A stretch of DNA of 34,711 nt from a virus. The position numbers and the translations under genes are program-made. The stretch covers positions 1 to 34,711 of the IMG/VR virus record IMGVR_UViG_3300006805_000020. One strand, given 5' to 3'. Below, piece after piece: positions 7,636 through 12,762 of this stretch. The notes under the pieces are model-generated. The model was not told the DNA's origin and made no database searches. It was given only the letters and a program-made list of their open reading frames with translations. Within the stretch, counting starts at the first letter, position 1. Every line of letters begins with the position of its first letter.

Positions 7636-7670
7636 GAAAAATGCGCCTCTCTTTTGGGGGCGCATTTTTC
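7636..7670. promoter_or_regulatory. 12-bp perfect inverted repeat before the initiator gene
   Basis: GAAAAATGCGCC (7636-7647) is perfectly repeated in inverse at 7659-7670 with an 11-base loop. Because the arms end in A5/T5, it resembles a bidirectional intrinsic terminator. In the minus-strand message it lies just before the TTG start at 7634. The GAGAGG that could act as its ribosome site falls at the loop-stem edge, so it could also be an attenuator or translation switch for the initiator. Confidence 0.7.
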
Positions 7671-7840
7671 TGCTCGAACGATGTGGTATGACCTATAGCG
7701 TACCACTCGAGCGAACAGATATCAACACCCTCAACAATTACGTTAATATCAAGGGCTCTGTGGCTACCACACCGGTCGAGTCCTTAGACCACTATCATAT
7801 CAAAACGAGCCGTTTCACACCATAGCTAGATACACAGCAT

Positions 7841-7871
7841 TTATGCACAGTGTGGACAATGCTGTGGACAA
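7841..7871. promoter_or_regulatory. Cluster of three DnaA-box-like 9-mers
   Basis: TTATGCACA (7841-7849), TGTGGACAA (7851-7859) and TGTGGACAA (7863-7871) each match the DnaA box TTATCCACA or its complement with one mismatch. They sit upstream of the initiator gene in a non-coding stretch. A perfect complement, TGTGGATAA, occurs at 10408-10416. Three in 31 bp is unlikely by chance and suggests host DnaA takes part in replication or regulation. Confidence 0.55.
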
Positions 7872-7873
7872 GC

Positions 7874-7907
7874 AAAACGCCCCGGTCGGTCGAAACCTTA
7901 GGGGGCG
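7874..7907 (-). terminator. Intrinsic terminator of the predicted small RNA
   Basis: On the minus strand, CGCCCC and GGGGCG form a 6-bp GC stem with an 18-base loop, followed directly by TTTT. The loop is long for a terminator, so strength is uncertain. Confidence 0.5.
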
Positions 7908-7970
7908 CTTGCTGTCGACACTACTGACTCCATCGCTAGGGCAAACCTTGGCAACCGGCAGCGGTAGCTT
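7874..7970 (-). ncRNA. Predicted small RNA (about 97 nt) upstream of the initiator
   Basis: An extended -10 (TGCTATAAT) at 7977-7985 on the minus strand predicts a start near 7970. The transcript contains short complementary arms (TGACT/AGTCA and CGCT/AGCG) and ends in a GC hairpin CGCCCC/GGGGCG (7878-7883 with 7902-7907) followed by TTTTG. No open reading frame with a ribosome site is visible in it. It is bracketed by an intrinsic terminator upstream (7987-8006), so it would be an independent transcription unit. Function unknown; it could be an antisense or regulatory RNA for replication. Confidence 0.5.
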
Positions 7971-7976
7971 AGTCAC

Positions 7977-7985
7977 ATTATAGCA
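7977..7985 (-). promoter_or_regulatory. Consensus extended -10 promoter (small RNA)
   Basis: Minus strand reads TGCTATAAT, a perfect extended -10. It lies directly after the T-run of the terminator hairpin at 7987-8006. No convincing -35 is visible 16-18 bases upstream, where the hairpin sits. Confidence 0.6.
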
Positions 7986-7986
7986 A

Positions 7987-8006
7987 AACACCCCCGGAGG
8001 GGTGTT
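7987..8006 (-). terminator. Intrinsic terminator after the 59-aa early gene
   Basis: An 8-bp stem (AACACCCC with GGGGTGTT, plus-strand order), tetraloop CGGA, followed in the minus direction by TTTTG. It would end transcription from the promoter at 8270-8298. Together with the pseudoknot at 8011-8065 it forms the 3' end of that transcript. Confidence 0.7.
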
Positions 8007-8010
8007 GCCT

Positions 8011-8065
8011 GAACCGTCACTCTTGCCGGGCTATTGGCATGTGACTCGCCCGGATTTACCAGTTC
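8011..8065 (-). ncRNA. Predicted H-type pseudoknot with closing stem
   Basis: Three nested or crossing helices can be drawn: CCGGGC/GCCCGG (8026-8031 with 8048-8053), GTCAC/GTGAC (8016-8020 with 8041-8045, the second inside the first hairpin loop, so a pseudoknot), and an outer GAAC/GTTC (8011-8014 with 8062-8065). A terminator follows at once in the minus direction. It lies between the 59-aa gene stop and the terminator, so it is either a structured 3' UTR or a separate small RNA. No known RNA family is recognised. Confidence 0.5.
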
Positions 8066-8080
8066 AATGTGGAGTATACA

Positions 8081-8260
8081 CTAGCCGGCGTAGTGGGTGA
8101 ACTGGTACAGGGCGGCCTCACGATGCTCCAGGATCCACTTGATCCGGTAGGCGTGAAACTGACGCTTGTTGGCCAGTTTGCCATCGACGTATACCGGGAG
8201 GAACTCGCCGGGCTGGTAGGTGTAATATTTTTCTTTGATTGTTTGTGTTATTGATTTCAT
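8081..8260 (-). CDS. Early 59-aa basic protein behind a strong promoter
   Basis: A 59-codon frame starting MKSITQTIKEKYYTYQPG. It is rich in Tyr, Lys and His, with a short beta-like N-terminal half (EFLPVYVDGKLANKRQF) and a C-terminal helix (YRIKWILEHREAALYQF). I do not recognise it. It is strongly supported by a near-consensus promoter whose -10 ends 9 nt before the ATG, and by a terminator after its stop. Its position and promoter suggest an immediate-early host-takeover or regulatory protein. No Shine-Dalgarno fits in so short a leader. An antisense 61-codon frame here has no such signals. Confidence 0.75.
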   Translation of the reverse strand: MKSITQTIKEKYYTYQPGEFLPVYVDGKLANKRQFHAYRIKWILEHREAALYQFTHYAG

Positions 8261-8269
8261 AACAAGCCC

Positions 8270-8298
8270 ATTGTAGCACGAACTCGCTATTTTGTCAA
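8270..8298 (-). promoter_or_regulatory. Near-consensus sigma70 promoter of the 59-aa gene
   Basis: Minus strand: TTGACA (8298-8293), exactly 17 bases, then TACAAT (8275-8270) preceded by TG-C. This is the best promoter in the window by eye. Predicted transcription start is about 8263, giving a 2-4 nt leader before the ATG at 8260. Confidence 0.85.
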
Positions 8299-8532
8299 TT
8301 ATAACTCACGACTTCCCTTTTTCTCGTTGCACGGCCAGCATGCCGGCTGCAGGTTTTCCTGGTCGATCCGCAGGTCCGGGCGATGGGTGCGGCTGAGCTT
8401 GTGATCGAGTGTAGTTTCCTCCCGGCGCGTCCAACGTGGGCACTCCGGGACGATCTGCAGCGAACACTTAAACCACTCATCCGGGTGGTTCTTGAACCAT
8501 AGGCGGCGGGTTCCGGAACGCCTTGAGCTCAC
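8299..8532 (-). CDS. HNH endonuclease (77 aa)
   Basis: Compact HNH nuclease. The motif is LDHKLS (Asp43-His44), then DQENLQPAC (Asn60) and CWPCNEKKG (Cys65, Cys68, Lys71); Cys23 and Cys31 could complete a zinc site. Free-standing HNH proteins near terminase genes assist DNA packaging in several phages, and this one lies upstream of terS on the same strand. The start is GTG at 8532; the first ten codons overlap the wHTH remnant on the other strand, so the true start could be later. It ends just before the promoter at 8298. Confidence 0.75.
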   Translation of the reverse strand: MSSRRSGTRRLWFKNHPDEWFKCSLQIVPECPRWTRREETTLDHKLSRTHRPDLRIDQENLQPACWPCNEKKGSREL

Positions 8533-8861
8533 TGCGATCCAAAGGCTATATCGAGGGCAAGGGCGATCTGCAGATCACTGCCGCCGGCCAGTCGGTTGTG
8601 GGTGAGGTCGAAACACTGCCGACAGGACAAGATCTAGTCAACTACTGGATGAAACAACTGCCCTTAGCACCACGCAAAGTGCTCGAGGTTGCAGCGTTCA
8701 AGTACCCGCGCCGCATCAGCATCGATAAGGTTGCCGAGATGACCGGCTACAGTGCCGGCGGCGGCGGTTTCCGCAACGCTTTGTCCCGGCTGCGCACGCT
8801 CGGCCTCATCGAGGGCCATGGCGATATCAAGGCCACGGACGAGCTTTTCCAGACTGCATAA
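8502..8861 (+). pseudogene. Truncated tandem winged-helix protein (remnant, about 112 aa)
   Basis: The frame encodes two related segments: the tail of one winged helix (GGGFRNALSSLRSKGYIEG, from 8502) and a complete second one ending GGGFRNALSRLRTLGLIEG. They match each other strongly, so the first copy has lost its N-terminal half. The frame is closed upstream by TGA at 8493, with no ATG or GTG; only a TTG at 8523 could serve, without a ribosome site. The HNH gene occupies the opposite strand from the breakpoint. Such paired domains usually sit at the C-terminus of larger proteins. A functional short protein from TTG cannot be excluded. Confidence 0.55.
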
Positions 8862-8866
8862 TTGTG

Positions 8867-8875
8867 TGCTACCAT
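8867..8875 (+). promoter_or_regulatory. Extended -10 box 8 nt before the endolysin ATG
   Basis: TGCTACCAT at 8867-8875 is an imperfect extended -10. Only 8 bases separate it from the ATG at 8884, and no Shine-Dalgarno precedes that ATG. This suggests a leaderless or nearly leaderless endolysin message. The -35 region (TTCCAG) is weak. Confidence 0.4.
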
Positions 8876-8883
8876 AAGCAGTA

Positions 8884-9843
8884 ATGAACCTCGATCAGTT
8901 TTACAACGCCTTTGTCAATCAAACAATGGACTATGACGGCGTTTATCCAAACCAATGCGTGGATCTAGCCAAGTATTACCTGGACCGTGTTTTCGGAGTC
9001 AAAGCAGGAGCGTGGGGCGATGCCCACGCTTATTTTGATGGTGAGGGCTGCCGGCAATTACAAGCCCGCGGCTGGAGCAAAGTGCCCAACAATCACAACG
9101 ACGTCAACCAGGTTCCGCCACGCGGCGCGCTGATTGTGTGGGACGCCAGCCTGGCCGGATCGGGCGGCGGCGGTCACATCGCACTCAGCTGGGATGCTCG
9201 CCCGGGCGCTGCAACGTTCGTGAGTTTTGATGAAAACTGGGGAGGCAATCGAGCCCATTTAGTAACACATAACTGGAGCAAAGTGCTCGGCTGGATGGTA
9301 CCGCCAAGCGCTCCTGCACCTGCCCCGGCGCGACCGGCGGCACCGGCTGCAGTGCCTGCTCCAACACAAGGAGTCGAAATGATAGCAAACGAAACACAGG
9401 CACGTCAGGCATACAAATTACTACGCCCAAACGGTAGCGTATCGGACGGCGAAATTGCTGCAACTGCCGGCAAACGATCCTGGGCTCAGTTTGCTAACGA
9501 CGCCCAAAACGAGGTCAATCAGCGCGATGCAGCACTGCGCAATCAGCAGCAGCACATGGCCGATATGCAGGGCACGATCAATAACCAAAATCAAGTAATC
9601 ACCGACCTCACGGTTAAGCTCAACGACTCAAATGCGACTGCCCAGGAAAAGCAAAAAGCGTTGGCTGATGCACTCGAGCAAATCGCAAAAGACAATGCCA
9701 ACATGGCTGCTTTGCACGACCAAATTGCTGACCTTAATAAGGCCGTTTCAGCCGGCCAAGTCGTTGACCAATCAGTCACTGACACCGACTCCAGCACGCT
9801 CCTGCAGCGAGTCCTGGCGTTTGTGTTGCGCGTCAAGAAATAA
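8884..9843 (+). CDS. CHAP-domain endolysin with coiled-coil tail (319 aa)
   Basis: Peptidoglycan hydrolase for host lysis. The N-terminal CHAP domain (about 1-140) has the catalytic Cys25 (NQCVDLAKYY), His98 (GGGGHIALSW) and an acidic/Asn site near FDENW (about 115-119). A Pro/Ala linker (about 142-162) leads to a second region (166-319): a short globular segment (YKLLRPNGSVSDGEIA), then a long coiled coil (about 205-295) and a basic hydrophobic end. An AAGGAG site with optimal spacing precedes the in-frame Met166, so the C-terminal part may also be made separately. No signal peptide, so release needs a holin. Confidence 0.88.
   Translation: MNLDQFYNAFVNQTMDYDGVYPNQCVDLAKYYLDRVFGVKAGAWGDAHAYFDGEGCRQLQARGWSKVPNNHNDVNQVPPRGALIVWDASLAGSGGGGHIALSWDARPGAATFVSFDENWGGNRAHLVTHNWSKVLGWMVPPSAPAPAPARPAAPAAVPAPTQGVEMIANETQARQAYKLLRPNGSVSDGEIAATAGKRSWAQFANDAQNEVNQRDAALRNQQQHMADMQGTINNQNQVITDLTVKLNDSNATAQEKQKALADALEQIAKDNANMAALHDQIADLNKAVSAGQVVDQSVTDTDSSTLLQRVLAFVLRVKK
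9379..9843 (+). CDS. Internal in-frame product of the endolysin gene (154 aa)
   Basis: AAGGAG at 9368-9373 is followed after 5 bases by an in-frame ATG at 9379 (codon 166), just after the Pro/Ala linker. This is the best ribosome site of the locus; the full-length start has none. The product would be the C-terminal region alone: small globular part plus coiled coil. Several Gram-positive phage endolysins make such C-terminal subunits by internal initiation and assemble with them. Whether it is used here is inferred from the sequence. Confidence 0.55.
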   Translation: MIANETQARQAYKLLRPNGSVSDGEIAATAGKRSWAQFANDAQNEVNQRDAALRNQQQHMADMQGTINNQNQVITDLTVKLNDSNATAQEKQKALADALEQIAKDNANMAALHDQIADLNKAVSAGQVVDQSVTDTDSSTLLQRVLAFVLRVKK

Positions 9844-9847
9844 GGCA

Positions 9848-9931
9848 ATGGCCGTCATCATAATTGCCATCGCAATCGTGGCATTATGGATGGCCACTCA
9901 ACCCCCAAAAGGCCCGCCGCCGCGCGTATAG
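9848..9931 (+). CDS. Tiny single-TM peptide after endolysin (27 aa)
   Basis: Four bases after the endolysin stop, an ATG opens a 27-codon frame: an uncharged hydrophobic segment (VIIIAIAIVALWMA) followed by a Pro/Gly-rich basic tail (TQPPKGPPPRV). It is a plausible membrane microprotein acting in lysis, such as a small holin or antiholin. A weak TAAGG lies 3 bases upstream, overlapping the endolysin stop. A terminator follows at 9959. Confidence 0.5.
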   Translation: MAVIIIAIAIVALWMATQPPKGPPPRV

Positions 9932-9958
9932 GCTAACTCCCCTGCTCTGCCTTGACAC

Positions 9959-9999
9959 TCCCCTACTTTTATTTTTTAAGGTGTTAGGGGACTTTTTTT
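9959..9999 (+). terminator. Intrinsic terminator after lysis genes
   Basis: TCCCCTA (9959-9965) pairs with TAGGGGA (9985-9991) and is followed by a seven-T run at 9993-9999. The 19-base loop contains TTTTATTTTTTAAGG, which resembles the T-rich/AAGG stretch found in three late leaders. It ends the endolysin-microprotein unit. Confidence 0.65.
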
Positions 10000-10079
10000 G
10001 TAAAACTTGACGGGGCAGGGAAGTGGTGTTGTTCGTATATTGTTCAATGAGCAAATATATTGTGCAGTAACTAAAATGA

Positions 10080-10107
10080 GGCCCCCATCTCTCGCGTGAA
10101 AGGGGCC
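10080..10107 (-). terminator. GC hairpin, possible terminator for the 59-aa minus gene
   Basis: GGCCCC (10080-10085) pairs with GGGGCC (10102-10107). In the minus direction the stem is followed by TCATTTTAG, so it may end transcription of the gene at 10203-10382. The surrounding interval 9932-10202 has no convincing gene; open frames there are low-quality and lack start signals. Confidence 0.4.
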
Positions 10108-10202
10108 CCATGGTGGGTTAGGTTTTTGAGTGTTTGTTTTCTGTTTTTGTTTTGATTTTGGTAGTCTTTGCGAGATTACCTAAGTTCGGTATACCATGCC
10201 CT

Positions 10203-10382
10203 TTAAGCAAAAGCAACTTGGATTTTACGGGCTGTGATAAGGTGGCCATTTACCCACCGGAAAATGAGCTGCGTGCCAGTATCGTACCGGACACTTGCAG
10301 GCTCCGGACGTGGCTTTTCGACGCGCTCATTTTTTTGATTTAAGTGCGTCAGATCAATGTGAGTTCCGACGTCATATAGCAT
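10203..10382 (-). CDS. Small protein (59 aa) from a leaderless-type promoter
   Basis: Not recognised. Starts MLYDVGTHIDLTHLNQ, continues through a Lys/Arg/Pro-rich loop and ends in a beta-rich stretch (GTQLIFRWVNGHLITARKIQ). The ATG at 10382 is preferred over an upstream TTG (10454) because a TACAAT box ends 6 bases before it, the same spacing as at 13843. It is divergent from the recombination operon, and a DnaA box lies in the shared control region, so a regulator is possible but not shown. Confidence 0.55.
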   Translation of the reverse strand: MLYDVGTHIDLTHLNQKNERVEKPRPEPASVRYDTGTQLIFRWVNGHLITARKIQVAFA

Positions 10383-10388
10383 GTATTT

Positions 10389-10416
10389 ATTGTACCGCTG
10401 ATCGGCTTGTGGATAA
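10389..10416 (-). promoter_or_regulatory. Promoter with overlapping DnaA box for the 59-aa minus gene
   Basis: Minus strand: TTATCC (10416-10411), 16 bases, then TACAAT (10394-10389), then 6 bases to the ATG. The -35 region is part of a perfect DnaA box TTATCCACA (10416-10408), so DnaA binding could compete with RNA polymerase. Confidence 0.45.
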
Positions 10417-10432
10417 GCTAAAAACTTCACTA

Positions 10433-10461
10433 TTGCAAAATACTGGGTACTCAATTATTAT
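10433..10461 (+). promoter_or_regulatory. Promoter of the plus-strand recombination operon
   Basis: TTGCAA (10433-10438), 17 bases, TATTAT (10456-10461). It would start transcription at about 10468, leaving a 20-odd base leader with GAGGAGGG before the GTG at 10490. It diverges from the promoter at 10389-10416. Confidence 0.55.
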
Positions 10462-10489
10462 GTACTTATACATTAACGAGGAGGGTATA

Positions 10490-10666
10490 GTGTATAAACG
10501 CATGCCAAAAATCTTGCGTCATGACTCGCGCATGCTGCGGGTCGGAGTGACATTTAAGCGGATCCGCAAGGACCGGGATATGTGGGAAATGATTGATGAG
10601 CCGGCAGAGGCTCACGACTACATGGCCTATATGGACATCCGGCCAAAGCATCGAGGTATCGCATGA
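10490..10666 (+). CDS. First gene of recombination operon (58 aa), unknown
   Basis: Not recognised. Basic N-terminal half (KRMPKILRHDSRMLRVGV), acidic and Met/Tyr-rich C-terminal half. GTG at 10490 is chosen because GAGGAGGG sits 4 bases upstream, the strongest ribosome site in the region. ATG at 10502 (54 aa) and ATG at 10460 (68 aa) are alternatives; the latter would fall on the -10 box. It is coupled by ATGA to the next gene. Confidence 0.65.
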   Translation: MYKRMPKILRHDSRMLRVGVTFKRIRKDRDMWEMIDEPAEAHDYMAYMDIRPKHRGIA

Positions 10667-10803
10667 AAATAAAACAGCTAATCGGCCGGCTGCGTCCAGC
10701 GCCGACAAAAACAAAACGAACGCACGATCTACTTTGCGATTGTCGTAATTGCGTGCGCAGTCAACTAAGCTATATAAGGGAATTGGCCAAGCAGAAATCA
10801 TGA
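10663..10803 (+). CDS. Cys-rich microprotein (46 aa)
   Basis: A 46-codon frame coupled by ATGA to both neighbours. It begins with a very basic segment (MKIKQLIGRLRPAPTKTKR), then CDCRNC, a cluster of three cysteines suited to zinc binding (a nearby His may contribute), and a C-terminal helix. It looks like a nucleic-acid-binding microprotein. No family recognised. Confidence 0.6.
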   Translation: MKIKQLIGRLRPAPTKTKRTHDLLCDCRNCVRSQLSYIRELAKQKS

Positions 10804-10994
10804 GCAATCATAGCGAACTAACTGACGACGAAAAAAGGCGACTGGTGGAGGCAGCAATGCAGATCCTGGCGCCCGTAGCTGCCGAGTACGAGCTCGACAC
10901 AGTGAGCGGCCGTGCGGCACTATATAAAGCGTTTCAGCTAGGCATCGTGTTTGCTACTGCTGAGGCCCGGAAAATCGAGGAGGATTTGTCATGA
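10800..10994 (+). CDS. Small helical acidic protein (64 aa)
   Basis: Starts at the ATG overlapping the previous TGA (10800). The product is helical (TDDEKRRLVEAAMQILAPVAAEYELD, then a second helix GRAALYKAFQLGIVFATAEARKIEE). Not recognised. The frame is coupled to the annealing protein by ATGA and GAGGAG lies before that gene. Possibly an accessory of the recombination system. Confidence 0.65.
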   Translation: MSNHSELTDDEKRRLVEAAMQILAPVAAEYELDTVSGRAALYKAFQLGIVFATAEARKIEEDLS

Positions 10995-11698
10995 GTGAGG
11001 AGCGACGCACTCAAACCACCAAAATCGGCGGCGGCGCTGATTATGCCAAAGTAGCCGATCGCCTCAAATTATTCCGTGAGGACCATGTCCGGGCCAAAAC
11101 CGAGTCAGCCTACGAAATCGATGTCGATGGCACGGTTGTATTTACTGTCTGGCTATGGAAAGACAAGAACGATCTGCTTGAGCTCATGAAGTCAGGCGTT
11201 ACTGATAAAGAAGTCCTGCGCAGCAGCGCTGACGCCAACGGTACTGCTAAGAGTGATCAAAAGCTCACCGCGGACAATAGGCCGGGCAAGGAAAAGCAAT
11301 TTGAGAAACTCGAGTCTGTTGCCCTGGGACGCGCCCTTGCCATGCTGGGGTACCTGGCATCCGGCGAGATTGCCTCAGTTGAGGAAATGGAGGAGTTTGA
11401 GCGTTTCCGCGCAGAACAGCGCCAGAACGAACTGCGGGCGGCCATTGAGTCACTCGAAACCGCCCCCACTATGGACGAGCTCAAAAAGCGCTTTGTGGCC
11501 ACCAAGATGATGGAGGTGCCTGAGATCGTTGCCGCCAAAGATAAGCGCAAGAGTGAATTATCGAAAACAGAGTCCACGCCAGCGCCAAAAGCAACTGCAG
11601 GGGCCAAGACTCCGCCGCAAAAGCCGGCGACACCCATGGACACGCCGACCGCAGATCCTTCATTACCGCTAGACGAGGGCCAGCCAAGTGAAAGTTAG
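10991..11698 (+). CDS. ERF/Rad52-like single-strand annealing protein (235 aa)
   Basis: Likely single-strand DNA annealing recombinase. Residues about 15-135 carry the pattern of this group: GADYAKVADRLKLFREDH at the N-terminus, an aromatic beta segment (GTVVFTVWLWKD), then EKLESVALGRALAMLGYLASGEIASVEEM, which resembles the conserved alpha-helical GRALA signature of ERF-type proteins. The C-terminal 90 residues are a charged helix and a disordered Pro/Thr tail, typical for SSB or partner contacts. The next gene is a YqaJ exonuclease, the usual partner. Exact subfamily is uncertain. Confidence 0.7.
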   Translation: MSEERRTQTTKIGGGADYAKVADRLKLFREDHVRAKTESAYEIDVDGTVVFTVWLWKDKNDLLELMKSGVTDKEVLRSSADANGTAKSDQKLTADNRPGKEKQFEKLESVALGRALAMLGYLASGEIASVEEMEEFERFRAEQRQNELRAAIESLETAPTMDELKKRFVATKMMEVPEIVAAKDKRKSELSKTESTPAPKATAGAKTPPQKPATPMDTPTADPSLPLDEGQPSES

Positions 11699-12434
11699 GG
11701 ATGACATCGAGCAGGGCACCGAGGAGTGGCATGAGCTGCGCAAGCGCCGGATCGGTGGTACTCGCCTGGGTGATATATGGTCCGCGCGCGCGTACTTAAA
11801 AAAGGACATCGTCGAGATCTTGCAGCAGGCCGGCCTGGAGTTTAAGAAGTCAGCGCCAACAGCCGAACTCGAGGCAATGCTGACTGATGAAATGCGGATC
11901 TCACTGCTCAAAGACGCCCCGCGCAAACAGGGCTTTTATGAACTGATCGCGGAATACCTGTCGATCGAGCGCGATGGCGAGAACCGCATGGACCGCGGCA
12001 CCCGGCTCGAACCGGAGGCCCGGGACTGGTTTGCCAAGACATACAAAAAGGACGTTGTCGAGGTGGGCATCTGCATGTCTGACGTCGACGACCGGATCTA
12101 TAACTCACCGGACGGCCTGATCAAGGACAGAAAGACGGGTAAGTTCACCGAGGCTATCGAGATCAAATGCCTGGCGCCGGCACGGCACATCCAGGCTGTG
12201 ATTGAAAAGGCAGTCCCGGAGGAGTATTGGTCGCAGATGATGCAATATTTCGTGGTTAACGAGGATCTGCAGCGCCTATACTGGATATTCCACGATCCGG
12301 GCATTGTAACCATCCCGTACTTTGTGCTCGAGATCACCCGAGAAAGCCTGGGCGACTGGCCGCAGCGGCTCCTGGAGTTCCAGGTCGCGCAGCTACAGCG
12401 GATCGATGAAATTATTGAGGAGCTGGCGTTCTGA
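11688..12434 (+). CDS. YqaJ-type PD-(D/E)XK exonuclease (248 aa)
   Basis: Phage recombination exonuclease that resects double-stranded ends for the annealing protein. The family layout is clear: QGTEEWHELRKRRIGGT at the start, RGTRLEPEARDWF (about 103-115, Glu metal ligand), SPDGLI with Asp142, AIEIKCL with Glu158 and Lys160, then the conserved QMMQY helix (about 183-188). The start is GTG at 11688, overlapping the previous gene by 11 bases. Length is normal for the family. Confidence 0.88.
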   Translation: MKVRDDIEQGTEEWHELRKRRIGGTRLGDIWSARAYLKKDIVEILQQAGLEFKKSAPTAELEAMLTDEMRISLLKDAPRKQGFYELIAEYLSIERDGENRMDRGTRLEPEARDWFAKTYKKDVVEVGICMSDVDDRIYNSPDGLIKDRKTGKFTEAIEIKCLAPARHIQAVIEKAVPEEYWSQMMQYFVVNEDLQRLYWIFHDPGIVTIPYFVLEITRESLGDWPQRLLEFQVAQLQRIDEIIEELAF

Positions 12435-12610
12435 TGGACGAGGCTGATATGTTTCCGTTATGTGATCAGTGCGGCCACGCCATGAGCATGCACATTGGGC
12501 CTGTAGATATGGGCGGTGGCCATGTTGAGCCCGTTGGCTGCACTCACGGCGTCCCGGGTCCGGATGAGATCTGTCAATGCTTGAATTACGATAAGGATGG
12601 GGAGTGGTAA
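12434..12610 (+). CDS. Zinc-ribbon-like microprotein (58 aa)
   Basis: The ATG overlaps the exonuclease TGA by one base. The product has CDQC (residues 10-13), CTH (36-38) and CQC (48-50), with nearby His residues: a likely small zinc-binding fold with a Gly-rich hairpin in the middle. Acidic ends. Not recognised as a named family. It ends by a TAATG overlap with the next gene. Confidence 0.65.
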   Translation: MDEADMFPLCDQCGHAMSMHIGPVDMGGGHVEPVGCTHGVPGPDEICQCLNYDKDGEW

Positions 12611-12762
12611 TGGCAAAGTTTATTGATACGGCCGAAGTTACACAGGACCTCGGGCAGGTGATCACACAAACACTCAAAAAGCACGGCATCACGGTTGCCG
12701 GCGTCCAGGTCAAGATCCTGGATGATCAGCTGCGTATCTTGGTGCCGCTCGAGGAGGAATAG
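12610..12762 (+). CDS. Small alpha/beta protein (50 aa), unknown
   Basis: A 50-codon frame beginning MAKFIDTAEVTQDLGQ, helix first (VTQDLGQVITQTLKKHG) then a beta hairpin (VAGVQVKILDDQLRILVPL) and an acidic end. The ATG overlaps the previous TAA; GGGGAG lies 8 bases upstream. The last codons GAGGAGGAATAG serve as ribosome site for the following GTG. Not recognised. Confidence 0.65.
   Translation: MAKFIDTAEVTQDLGQVITQTLKKHGITVAGVQVKILDDQLRILVPLEEE

Noticed and set aside
7634-7825. 63-codon plus-strand frame next to the initiator
   Set aside because: Begins in the 12-bp inverted repeat, has no ribosome site and an unlikely composition; the interval is better explained by control elements.
8069-8254. 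61-codon plus-strand frame
   Set aside because: Antisense to the 59-aa minus gene, which has a near-consensus promoter and terminator; the plus frame has neither.
9884-10111. 75-codon minus-strand frame
   Set aside because: Runs through two hairpins and the terminator T-run; Arg/Ser-rich with no start signal.
10295-10489. Upstream extension of the first recombination-operon gene
   Set aside because: It would cross the divergent promoter and the opposite 59-aa gene; the GTG at 10490 has a far better ribosome site.
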